Assembly (NCBI RefSeq): GCF_002242805.1
Contig: NZ_MCGQ01000014.1
Location: forward strand, 124,001 to 188,000
From: Streptomyces diastatochromogenes
GTDB lineage: Bacteria; Actinomycetota; Actinomycetes; Streptomycetales; Streptomycetaceae
Length of the DNA stretch: 64,000 nucleotides
Reading direction: 5' to 3'
The translations under genes were made by a program, and so were the position numbers. Shown one piece after another: positions 52,935-60,685 of the stretch. Position 1 is the first letter of the stretch; each line of letters starts with the position of its first letter. Under the pieces are notes generated by a model. It had not been told where the DNA came from and did no database searches. It saw only the letters and a program-made list of their open reading frames with translations.

Positions 52935-53915
52935 ATGAGTGAACCCCCAGGCGCCGCAGTGTCCCTCGCCGAGGCACCGTCCGCCGACGCCCCGTCAAAA
53001 CCCCTCGCTGCACAGCGAGTTCTTCCGCTCAGGCGACCCGGACGCTGGATCGCCACCGCCGTCGTCCTGGTCCTCGTGGCCCAGTTCGTCCACGGCCTGA
53101 CGACCAACCCCTTCTACCAGTGGGACCGCTTCGGGTACTGGTTCCTGCGGCCGACGATCCTCGACGGCCTGCTCATCACCCTCGAAGTAACGGCGTACAG
53201 CGCCGTGTTGGGCCTGCTCGGCGGCGTCCTCCTCGCGCTGGCCCGGCTCTCGAAGTCCCCGGTCCTGCGCGCGGTCAGCTGGACCTACGTGTGGGCGCTG
53301 CGCTCCATCCCACTGATCGTGGTGCTGCTCTTCCTCTACAACTTCAGTGCCCTGTACAAGACGTTGAGCGTCGGCGTCCCCTTCGGGCCGGCCTTCTTCT
53401 CCTTCGACGAGTCGAAGCTCGCCACCGACATGGTCATCGCCGTCATCGGCCTCAGCCTCAACGAGGCGGCCTACGCGGCCGAGGTCGTCCGGGGCGGCAT
53501 CCTCTCCGTCGACCAGGGCCAGCACGAGGCGGCGGCCGCCCTCGGCCTGCCCAAGAGCTACCAGTTCACGAAGATCGTCTTCCCGCAGGCGCTGCGCTCG
53601 ATCACCCCGAACTACGTCAACCAGCTCATCGGCCTGGTCAAGAGCACGTCGCTGGTCTTCTACGTCTCGCTCCTCGACCTGTTCGGCACCGCGCAGACCA
53701 TGGGCGCCACCTACCCCGGCGACATCGTGCCGCTGCTGCTGGTCGTCACCGTCTGGTACCTGATCCTGACGAGCGTCGTCTCCGTCATCCAGTTCTACGT
53801 CGAGCGGTACTACGCCCGGGGCGCCAGCCGCAACCTGCCGCCGACGCCGTTGCAGCAGCTCCGTACGGGTCTGACCGACCTGCGAGCCCGCATCCGCAGG
53901 GAGGCCGCCGTATGA
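52935..53915 (+). CDS. Amino-acid-type ABC transporter permease
   Basis: Protein of 326 residues. A soluble N-terminus of about 35 residues precedes roughly five or six membrane segments. The HisM/TcyB-type motif N-E-A-A-Y-A-A-E-V-V-R-G-G-I-L-S-V with E-A-A-A-A-L-G-L is the ATPase contact loop. GGAG precedes the ATG. Its 3-prime end overlaps the ATPase start (ATGA). Regulation by a SAM riboswitch and Cys leader suggests that the imported compound is a sulfur amino acid or derivative. Confidence 0.93.
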   Translation: MSEPPGAAVSLAEAPSADAPSKPLAAQRVLPLRRPGRWIATAVVLVLVAQFVHGLTTNPFYQWDRFGYWFLRPTILDGLLITLEVTAYSAVLGLLGGVLLALARLSKSPVLRAVSWTYVWALRSIPLIVVLLFLYNFSALYKTLSVGVPFGPAFFSFDESKLATDMVIAVIGLSLNEAAYAAEVVRGGILSVDQGQHEAAAALGLPKSYQFTKIVFPQALRSITPNYVNQLIGLVKSTSLVFYVSLLDLFGTAQTMGATYPGDIVPLLLVVTVWYLILTSVVSVIQFYVERYYARGASRNLPPTPLQQLRTGLTDLRARIRREAAV

Positions 53916-54709
53916 CCGCGAAGACACTCGAGCCGCCGGCGGACGTCGAGGCCGCCACCGTCGAGGTGCACGACGTGCACAAGTGGTACGGCACCCACCG
54001 GGTGCTGAACGGCATCGACCTGACCGTGCGTCCGGGCGAGGTGACCGTCATCCTGGGCCCGTCCGGCTCCGGGAAGTCCACGCTGCTGCGGGTCATCAAC
54101 CACCTGGAGAAGCCGGAGATCGGCCACGTCAGCGTCAACGACGAACTGATCGGCGTGAAGCGGCAGGGCGACCGGCTCAAGGAGCTGAGCGAGCGCGCCA
54201 TCCTGGCCCAGCGCGGCCGGATCGGGTTCGTCTTCCAGAACTTCAACCTGTTTCCGCACCTGACGGTCCTGGACAACGTGGCCGCCGCCCCGGTCGCCAC
54301 CGGCAGGCTCGGCAAGCCCGAGGCGCGGGAACTCGCCCGCGAACTCCTCGACCGGGTCGGCCTCGCCGACAAGACGGACGCCTACCCGCGCCAGCTGTCC
54401 GGCGGCCAGCAGCAGCGCGTCGCCATCGCCCGCGCCCTCGCCCTGCGCCCCGGCGTCATCCTCTTCGACGAACCCACCTCCGCCCTCGACCCCGAACTCG
54501 TCGGCGAAGTCCTCGCGGTCATCAAGGACCTGGCGTCCACCGGCACCACCCTCGTCATCGTCACCCACGAGATCGGCTTCGCCCGCGAGATCGCCGACCG
54601 GGTCGTCTTCATCGACGGCGGAAGGATCGTCGAACAGGGCCCGCCCTCCGAGGTCCTCGACAAGCCTCGGCACGAGCGGACCAGGGACTTCCTCAGCAAG
54701 GTCCTGTGA
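53912..54709 (+). CDS. Amino-acid-type ABC transporter ATP-binding protein
   Basis: Protein of 265 residues. Walker A is G-P-S-G-S-G-K-S-T, the Q-loop F-Q-N-F-N-L-F-P-H, the signature L-S-G-G-Q-Q-Q-R and Walker B V-I-L-F-D-E-P-T-S-A-L-D-P, ending in T-H-E-I-G-F-A. It matches the GlnQ/HisP/TcyC group. It is translationally coupled to the permease and followed 68 bp later by the binding protein. Confidence 0.96.
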   Translation: MTAKTLEPPADVEAATVEVHDVHKWYGTHRVLNGIDLTVRPGEVTVILGPSGSGKSTLLRVINHLEKPEIGHVSVNDELIGVKRQGDRLKELSERAILAQRGRIGFVFQNFNLFPHLTVLDNVAAAPVATGRLGKPEARELARELLDRVGLADKTDAYPRQLSGGQQQRVAIARALALRPGVILFDEPTSALDPELVGEVLAVIKDLASTGTTLVIVTHEIGFAREIADRVVFIDGGRIVEQGPPSEVLDKPRHERTRDFLSKVL

Positions 54710-54777
54710 CCCACCGCTCCCCACGACCTCCCCCCACGCCACCGCTCTCCTCACCCTCCCAGCGACAAGGAACGGCC

Positions 54778-55803
54778 ATGTCTACCCACTTCACCCGACG
54801 CAGCCTGATACGCGGCATCACCGCGGCGACCGCCGTCGCCACCCTCGCCACCGGGCTCGCCGCCTGCGGTGGTGACAGCGACGCCGCCACCAAGACCGAC
54901 GATGCCGCCTCCGGGAGCGTGACCGTCGGGCAGCTGTCCAACGGCGCGGCCAAGGAGACCGCCCTCAAGGTGTCCGAGGTGAAGTCGATCAGCGCCGAAC
55001 TGCCCGACTCCGTCAAGAAGAGCGGCAACCTGGTCATCGGCATCGGCGCCCTGCCGTCCGGCTCCGCGCCCCTGGCCTACGTGGGCAGCGACCAGAAGAC
55101 CATCACCGGCTCCGAGCCCGACTTCGGCCGCCTCGTCGCCGCCGTCCTCGGCCTGAAGCCGGAGATCAAGAACTTCACCTGGGAGAACCTCTTCGTCGGG
55201 CTCGACAGCGGCAAGGTGAACGTGGCCTTCTCGAACGTCACCGACACCGAGGAGCGGAAGAAGAAGTACGAGTTCGCCTCCTACCGGCAGGACAACCTCG
55301 CCTTCGAGGTGGCGAAGTCCAGCAAATGGAACTTCGACGGCAACTACGAGAACCTCGCCGGCAAGACCGTCGAGGTCGGTTCGGGCACCAACCAGGAGCG
55401 CATCCTCCTGGAGTGGCAGAAGAAGCTGCAGAGCGAGGGCAAGAAGCTCACCATCAAGCACTTCCCGGACAGCAACGGCACCTACCTGGCGCTCAACAGC
55501 GGCAAGATCGACGCCCACTTCGGCCCCAACCCGACCATCGCCTACCACATCACCCAGACGGCGAAGACGCCCAACGCCACCCGCAACGCCGGAACGTACT
55601 CCGGCGCCGGCTCCAGCCTCCAGGGCCTGATCGCCGCCACCGCTAAGAAGGACAGCGGCCTCGCCAAGCCGCTCGCCGACGCCGTCAACTACCTGATCAA
55701 GAACGGTCAGTACGCGAAGTGGCTGGCCGCCTGGAACCTCTCCAACGAGGCCGTCGCCAAGTCCGAGGTCAACCCGGCCGGACTGCCGCTGACCAACTCC
55801 TGA
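54778..55803 (+). CDS. Amino-acid-type ABC transporter substrate-binding lipoprotein
   Basis: Protein of 341 residues, family 3 solute-binding fold. The signal peptide has R-R-S-L-I-R-G and lipobox L-A-A-C, so it is a Tat-exported lipoprotein. The core has G-S-E-P-D-F-G-R-L and V-A-F-S-N-V-T-D-T-E-E-R-K-K-K-Y-E, where relatives bind the amino acid carboxylate with an Arg/Asp pair. AAGGA precedes the ATG. The downstream monooxygenases and upstream riboswitch point to an organosulfur ligand such as an S-substituted cysteine; the sequence itself does not prove it. Confidence 0.94.
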   Translation: MSTHFTRRSLIRGITAATAVATLATGLAACGGDSDAATKTDDAASGSVTVGQLSNGAAKETALKVSEVKSISAELPDSVKKSGNLVIGIGALPSGSAPLAYVGSDQKTITGSEPDFGRLVAAVLGLKPEIKNFTWENLFVGLDSGKVNVAFSNVTDTEERKKKYEFASYRQDNLAFEVAKSSKWNFDGNYENLAGKTVEVGSGTNQERILLEWQKKLQSEGKKLTIKHFPDSNGTYLALNSGKIDAHFGPNPTIAYHITQTAKTPNATRNAGTYSGAGSSLQGLIAATAKKDSGLAKPLADAVNYLIKNGQYAKWLAAWNLSNEAVAKSEVNPAGLPLTNS

Positions 55804-55961
55804 CCAGTCGTCACACCGGCAGAAATACGCAAGTTGAGTTGAGAGAGGACTCCGCCTCCGTGACCCACCAGACCGATCTCCGCGGAGGCGGAGCCCTGTC
55901 CCTGCCCGCCGCCCCCGTCCTCGACAACGCGGTCTGGGCCGCCCTTGACGGTCCCCACGCC

Positions 55962-56014
55962 CATCTCGCCGAGCGAAGCGAGATGGGGGTCCCCCCCGGC
56001 CGAAGGCTGGGGGA
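55962..56014. repeat. Double-hairpin palindromic repeat inserted in the GNAT gene
   Basis: CATCTCGC (55962-55969) pairs with GCGAGATG (55978-55985). CCCCCGGCC (55993-56001) pairs with GGCTGGGGG (56005-56013) over a GAA loop, with one G-T pair. Between them lies GGGGG-T-CCCCC. It resembles the dispersed palindromic repeats common between Streptomyces genes, here inside a coding frame. Confidence 0.75.
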
Positions 56015-56601
56015 GGGTCGGCCGCGCCGCCCGCTACCAGCCCGACATCTACGCGTACGCAGCCCTCGCCGACCCGGCAGACCCGGCCGCCTGGGCCGAC
56101 CTGCACACGCTGGTCGGACCGGGAACGACCGTACGGATCAAGTCCGTTGACCAGGTTCCCGACGGATGGGAGGTCATCGGCGGCGGAGAAGGCGTCCAGC
56201 TCGTCGACACGGCGCTGCGGGCCGAGCCCGCCCCGGAGGCGGTACGGCTCGGACCCGTCGACGTGCCCGAGATCCTCGACCTGGTCGCCCGTACCAGGCC
56301 CGGCCCGTTCCTGAAGCGGACCGTAGAGATGGGCGCCTACCTCGGCATCCGGCACGAGGGCCGGCTGATCGCCCTGGCCGGGGAGCGGCTGCGGCTGCCC
56401 GGCTGGACGGAGATCAGCGCCGTGTGCACCGACCCGGAACACCGCGGCAGGGGGCTCGCCACCCGGCTGGTCCGCGCGGTCGCCGCGGGCATCAGGGAGC
56501 GCGGGGACACCCCGTTCCTGCACGCCGCGGCGGACAACACACCGGCGATCCGGCTGTACGAGTCGATCGGGTTCACCCTGCGCCGGCGCTCACGCATTCT
56601 G

Positions 56602-56664
56602 CAGCTCCGCAGCCCGGGAACACAGCTCGGCAGCCCGGGAACACAGTTCCGCGGCCCGGGAACA
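56602..56664. repeat. 21-bp tandem repeat, three copies
   Basis: Units at 56602-56622, 56623-56643 and 56644-56664 share CAGCCCGGGAACA or a close variant. They encode the L-R-S-P-G-T-Q-type tail of the GNAT frame. Being 21 bases long, copy-number change keeps the frame. Confidence 0.85.
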
Positions 56665-56756
56665 TCCGGCGCCACCCGGGCGTTCTGACTCATGACGAGA
56701 TCCGCCAGGCGGACGCCGACCCGGCCCGCCGCGCCCGACGGACGGAGGTGTGGGCC

Positions 56757-56867
56757 GTGACCCGTGTACTCCCGCTGCGCGTCCCGCAGTCGTACCGCTC
56801 CGTCCGCCTGCACTCCCGGCCGCACATCGACCTCCAGCGCGTGGCCGGCGCACTCTGTCGCCGCTGA
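56757..56867 (+). CDS. Leader peptide C (Cys-containing)
   Basis: A 36-residue ORF with GGAGGTG before its GTG start. It ends S-R-P-H-I-D-L-Q-R-V-A-G-A-L-C-R-R, the third copy of the leader signature, with Cys34 near the stop. It lies 68 bp after the GNAT frame and 127 bp before the first LLM monooxygenase. No separate promoter is obvious, so it may be an internal attenuator of the operon. Confidence 0.75.
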   Translation: MTRVLPLRVPQSYRSVRLHSRPHIDLQRVAGALCRR

Positions 56868-56994
56868 CTTCTCCCCGGACTCAAGGCTTCCTGTCGTAGC
56901 CAGTCCCGGGCTTCCCCCTGCCGCGCTCGCCCGCCGCCGACGCCCCGCTGTCGCGAGCCGGTGTTCTCGTACGGACATCCAGGAAGGCACCCAC

Positions 56995-58203
56995 GTGTCG
57001 TCAACTCCCTCCCCTTCCCTGCATCTTGCCGTCGCCCTGGACGGCACCGGCTGGCACCCGGCCTCCTGGCGCGAGCCGGTGGCCCGGCCCCGGGACCTGT
57101 TCACCGCCGGTTACTGGGCCGACCTGGTCGCCGAGGCCGAGCGCGGGCTGCTCGACTTCGTGACCATCGAGGACGGCCTCGGCCCGCAGTCCTCCGGTTT
57201 CCTCGAACCGGACGACCGCACCGACCAGGTCCGCGGCCGTCTGGACGCCGTGCTGATCGCCTCCCGCATCGCCCCGCTGACCCGGCACATAGGCGTGGTT
57301 CCGACGGTGGTGGCCACCCACACGGAGCCGTTCCACATCTCCAAGGCGATCGCCACCCTCGACTACGTGAGCACCGGCCGTGCCGGACTGCGCGTGCAGA
57401 TCACCGCCCGGCCGAACGAGGCCGCCCACTTCGGCCGCCGCACGATCCCCCTGATCGACGCCTACGACAGCCCGTCCGCCCAGGAGCTGGTCACGGAGCT
57501 GTTCGACGAGGCCGCCGACCATGTGGAGGTGGTGCGCCGGCTCTGGGACAGCTGGGAGGACGACGCGGAGATCCGGGACGCGGCCACGGGCCGCTTCGTC
57601 GACCGGAACAAGCTGCACTACATCGACTTCGAGGGACGCCACTTCAGCGTCAAGGGCCCCTCCATCACGCCCCGCCCGCCCCAGGGACAGCCGGTCGTCA
57701 CCGCCCTCGCCCACGACACCGTGCCCTACCGGCTCGTCGCCCGCCAGGCCGACGTCGGCTATGTCACCCCGCACGACACCGACCAGGCGCGTGCGATCGT
57801 CGCCGAGATACGCGCCGAGCAGGCCGTGGCGGGCCGCGCCGACCAGACCCTGCACGTCTTCGGTGACCTCGTCGTCTTCCTCGACGACGACCCGGCCGCG
57901 GCCACGGCCCGCCGTGAGCGCCTCGACGCCCTCGCGGGGGATCCGTACACCAGCGACGCCCGGATCTTCGCCGGTACGCCCGCCCAACTCGCCGATCTGC
58001 TGGAGGAGTTGGGGGCGGGCGGGCTGACCGGGTTCCGGCTGCGGCCCGCCGTACTCGGCCACGACCTGCCCCGGATCACCCAGGGGCTCGTGCCCGAACT
58101 GCGGCGCCGTGGCCTGTTCCGGCAGGCCTACGAGGCCGACACCCTGCGCGGCCTGCTCGGGCTCGCCCGCCCCGCCCACCGCTACGCCGCAGCCATCGCC
58201 TGA
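56995..58203 (+). CDS. LLM flavin-dependent monooxygenase 1
   Basis: Protein of 402 residues, luciferase-like TIM barrel, GTG start with AGGAAGG upstream. It has D-F-V-T-I-E-D near residue 52, T-L-D-Y-V-S-T-G-R-A-G-L-R-V-Q-I-T-A-R and the later G-T-P-A-Q-L-A-D-L-L. The set of motifs is that of NtaA/SnaA/DszA-like FMNH2-dependent monooxygenases. These oxidise sulfur or nitrogen compounds using reduced flavin from a separate reductase, which is not in the window. It is first of four related genes and follows leader peptide C. Confidence 0.93.
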   Translation: MSSTPSPSLHLAVALDGTGWHPASWREPVARPRDLFTAGYWADLVAEAERGLLDFVTIEDGLGPQSSGFLEPDDRTDQVRGRLDAVLIASRIAPLTRHIGVVPTVVATHTEPFHISKAIATLDYVSTGRAGLRVQITARPNEAAHFGRRTIPLIDAYDSPSAQELVTELFDEAADHVEVVRRLWDSWEDDAEIRDAATGRFVDRNKLHYIDFEGRHFSVKGPSITPRPPQGQPVVTALAHDTVPYRLVARQADVGYVTPHDTDQARAIVAEIRAEQAVAGRADQTLHVFGDLVVFLDDDPAAATARRERLDALAGDPYTSDARIFAGTPAQLADLLEELGAGGLTGFRLRPAVLGHDLPRITQGLVPELRRRGLFRQAYEADTLRGLLGLARPAHRYAAAIA

Positions 58204-58222
58204 GCCGGAGGAACGCACGACC

Positions 58223-59599
58223 ATGAGCAAGCCGCTGAAGCAGATCCACCTGGCCGCCCACTTCCCCGGCGTCAACAACACCACCGTGTGGAGCGACCCG
58301 GCCGCCGGCAGCCACATTGAGTTCAGCTCCTTCGCGCACTTCGCCCGCACCGCCGAACGCGCCAAGTTCGACTTCCTGTTCCTCGCCGAGGGACTCAGGC
58401 TGCGCGAACAGGGCGGGCAGATATACGACCTGGACGTCGTCGGCCGCCCCGACACCTTCACCGTGCTGGCCGCGCTGGCCGCCGTCACCGACCGGCTCGG
58501 CCTGACCGGCACCATCAACTCCACCTTCAACGAGCCCTACGAGGTGGCCCGCCAGTTCGCCAGCCTCGACCACCTCTCCGGCGGCCGCTCCGCCTGGAAC
58601 GTGGTCACCTCCTGGGACGCCTTCACCGGGGAGAACTTCCGCCGCGGCGGCTTCCTGCCGCAGGAGGAGCGCTACTCCCGCGCCAAGGAGTTCCTGGCCA
58701 CCGCGAACGAACTGTTCGACTCCTGGCGGGGCGACGAGATCCTCGCCGACCAGGCCACCGGCACCTTCCTGGGCGACGCCAAGGCCGGCGCCTTCGTGCA
58801 CCAGGGGCAGCACTTCGACATCCACGGCCGCTTCAACGTCCCGCGCTCCCCGCAGGGCCGCCCGGTGATCTTCCAGGCCGGCGACTCCGACGAGGGCCGC
58901 GAGTTCGCCGCATCGAGCGCGGACGCGATCTTCAGCCGGTACTCCACCCTCAAGGAGGGCCAGGCCTTCTACACGGACGTCAAGGGACGCCTCGCCAAGT
59001 ACGGCCGCCGGCCCGACCAGCTGCTCATCCTGCCCGCCGCGACCTTCGTCCTCGGCGACACCGACGAGGAGGCCGCCGAACTCGCCCGCGAGGTGCGCCG
59101 GCAGCAGGTCAGCGGCGCCACCGCGCTCAAGCACCTGGAGTTCGTCTGGAACCGGGACCTCTCCGGCTACGACCCGGAGGGCCCGCTGCCCGACGTCGAC
59201 CCTCTGGTCGGCGAGGACCACATCTCCCGGGGGCGCGCCCAGGTGCGGATGTACCGCGACCCGATCGCCATCGCCCGCGAGTGGCGGGAGCTGGCCGCCG
59301 CCAACGGCTGGTCCATCCGCGACCTGGTCATCAACACCGGCAACCGGCAGACCTTCGTCGGTTCCCCGGCCACCGTCGCCCGGACCATCAACGAGTTCGT
59401 GCAGGCCGACGCCTCCGACGGCTTCATCCTCGTCCCGCACATCACCCCCGGCGGCCTCGACCCCTTCGCCGACAAGGTCGTACCGCTCCTCCAGGAACAG
59501 GGCGTCTTCCGCACCGAGTACGAGGGCACCACCCTGCGCGACCACCTCGGCCTCGCCCACCCGGACGCCGACTCCGCGGCCGAGCGGGCCGCGTCATGA
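58223..59599 (+). CDS. LLM flavin-dependent monooxygenase 2 (NtaA/SnaA/DszA type)
   Basis: Protein of 458 residues with GGAGGA before the ATG. It shows A-A-H-F-P-G-V-N-N-T-T-V-W, F-L-A-E-G-L-R-L-R, A-S-L-D-H-L-S-G-G-R-S-A-W-N-V-V-T-S and Y-S-R-A-K-E-F. The A-W-N-V-V-T-S signature is specific to the NtaA/SnaA/DszA family, whose members act on nitrilotriacetate, dibenzothiophene sulfone and, in B. subtilis (YxeK/YtnJ), N-acetyl-S-alkylcysteines. It overlaps the next gene by ATGA. I favour an organosulfur substrate from the context. Confidence 0.93.
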   Translation: MSKPLKQIHLAAHFPGVNNTTVWSDPAAGSHIEFSSFAHFARTAERAKFDFLFLAEGLRLREQGGQIYDLDVVGRPDTFTVLAALAAVTDRLGLTGTINSTFNEPYEVARQFASLDHLSGGRSAWNVVTSWDAFTGENFRRGGFLPQEERYSRAKEFLATANELFDSWRGDEILADQATGTFLGDAKAGAFVHQGQHFDIHGRFNVPRSPQGRPVIFQAGDSDEGREFAASSADAIFSRYSTLKEGQAFYTDVKGRLAKYGRRPDQLLILPAATFVLGDTDEEAAELAREVRRQQVSGATALKHLEFVWNRDLSGYDPEGPLPDVDPLVGEDHISRGRAQVRMYRDPIAIAREWRELAAANGWSIRDLVINTGNRQTFVGSPATVARTINEFVQADASDGFILVPHITPGGLDPFADKVVPLLQEQGVFRTEYEGTTLRDHLGLAHPDADSAAERAAS

Positions 59600-60675
59600 A
59601 GTTCCTCGCCATCACCCTGATCGTGCACCGCCCGGACCCGGTCACCGGCAGACAGAAGCCGACGCACGACCGTTTCCGCGAGGTCCTCGACAACGCGGTG
59701 CTCGCCGAGGAACTGGGCTTCGACGGATTCGGCGTGGGGGAGCGGCACGAGCGGCCGTTCATCTCGTCCTCGCCGACGGTGGTGCTCAGCCACATCGCCG
59801 CGCTCACCCGGCGCATCCGGCTCTTCACCACCGTCACCACGCTGAGCCTGCTCGACCCGGTCCGCGCCTACGAGGACTACGCGACGCTGGACCATCTCTC
59901 GGGCGGCCGCCTCGACCTGATCATCGGCAAGGGCAACGGCGCCGCCCAGCGCGAACTGTTCCAGGTCACCCCCGAGGACCAGTGGGACCGCAACGCCGAG
60001 AGCTACGAGGTGTTCCGGCGGATCTGGCGGCAGGACAGGGTCACCGCCGACACCCGCTTCCGTCCGCCGCTGACGGACGCCGAGGTCTGGCCGCGGCCGT
60101 ACCAGCAGCCCGTCCGGGTCTGGCACGGCAGCGCGACCAGCAAGGAGAGCGTGGACCTCGCCGCCCGCTACGGCGACCCGCTGTTCTCGGCCAACGTGAC
60201 CAACCCGATCGAGCCGTACGCCGAGCTGATCCGCTACTACCGGGAGCGCTGGGAGCACTACGGCCACGACCCCGCGGACATCGCGGTCGGCGCGGGGTCG
60301 GCGGGCCTGTACGTGGCCCGCACCTCGCAGGAGGCGCTGGACGTCTACCGCCCGGTCTTCGAGAGCAACCTGGCGTTCCAGAGGAAGGCCGGCCTGCCCG
60401 TGGTCTTCGAGACGCTGGAGGACTTCGTGGAGCGCAGCTCGGCGCTGATCGGCAGCCCCCAGCAGGTCATCGAGAAGGTCCACCGCTACCACGAGCAGTT
60501 CGGGCACACGGTGCTGCACCTGCACGCGGACGCCGGCGGACTGACGGACACCCGGCACCGGGACTCCCTCGAACGTTTCCAGGGCGAGGTCGCGCCGGTG
60601 CTGCGCAAGGACATCCCGGACCCGCCGTTCGCCTGGGCCCCGGTGCTGCCCGCGCCCGTACCCGCCCACCTCTGA
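59596..60675 (+). CDS. LLM flavin-dependent monooxygenase 3
   Basis: Protein of 359 residues, coupled to the previous gene by ATGA. It has E-L-G-F-D-G-F-G-V-G-E-R-H-E-R, Y-A-T-L-D-H-L-S-G-G-R-L-D-L-I-I-G-K-G and a C-terminal I-G-S-P-Q-Q-V-I-E-K, typical of the bacterial-luciferase branch. This paralogue is more distant from LLM 1 and 2 than they are from each other. It may act on a later sulfur intermediate or be a companion oxygenase. Confidence 0.93.
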   Translation: MKFLAITLIVHRPDPVTGRQKPTHDRFREVLDNAVLAEELGFDGFGVGERHERPFISSSPTVVLSHIAALTRRIRLFTTVTTLSLLDPVRAYEDYATLDHLSGGRLDLIIGKGNGAAQRELFQVTPEDQWDRNAESYEVFRRIWRQDRVTADTRFRPPLTDAEVWPRPYQQPVRVWHGSATSKESVDLAARYGDPLFSANVTNPIEPYAELIRYYRERWEHYGHDPADIAVGAGSAGLYVARTSQEALDVYRPVFESNLAFQRKAGLPVVFETLEDFVERSSALIGSPQQVIEKVHRYHEQFGHTVLHLHADAGGLTDTRHRDSLERFQGEVAPVLRKDIPDPPFAWAPVLPAPVPAHL

Positions 60676-60685
60676 GGAGCCGCCC

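Larger units (their letters stand above)
55860..56688 (+). pseudogene. GNAT acetyltransferase, frame broken by a palindromic repeat
   Basis: A GTG at 55860 opens a frame encoding V-L-D-N-A-V-W-A-A-L-D-G-P-H-A-H-L-A-E, the usual N-terminus of this GNAT group. After that, about 40 bases of palindromic repeat (55972-56014) intervene and the frame changes by one. The remainder, G-R-A-A-R-Y-Q-P-D-I onward, runs intact to 56688, including acetyl-CoA motif V-C-T-D-P-E-H-R-G-R-G-L-A-T and A-I-R-L-Y-E-S-I-G-F. A shorter protein could start at TTG 55945, which lacks a ribosome site. The C-terminus carries three 7-residue repeats from a 21-bp DNA repeat. Context recalls the SnaB/YxeL acetyltransferases of S-alkylcysteine salvage. 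Confidence 0.7.
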
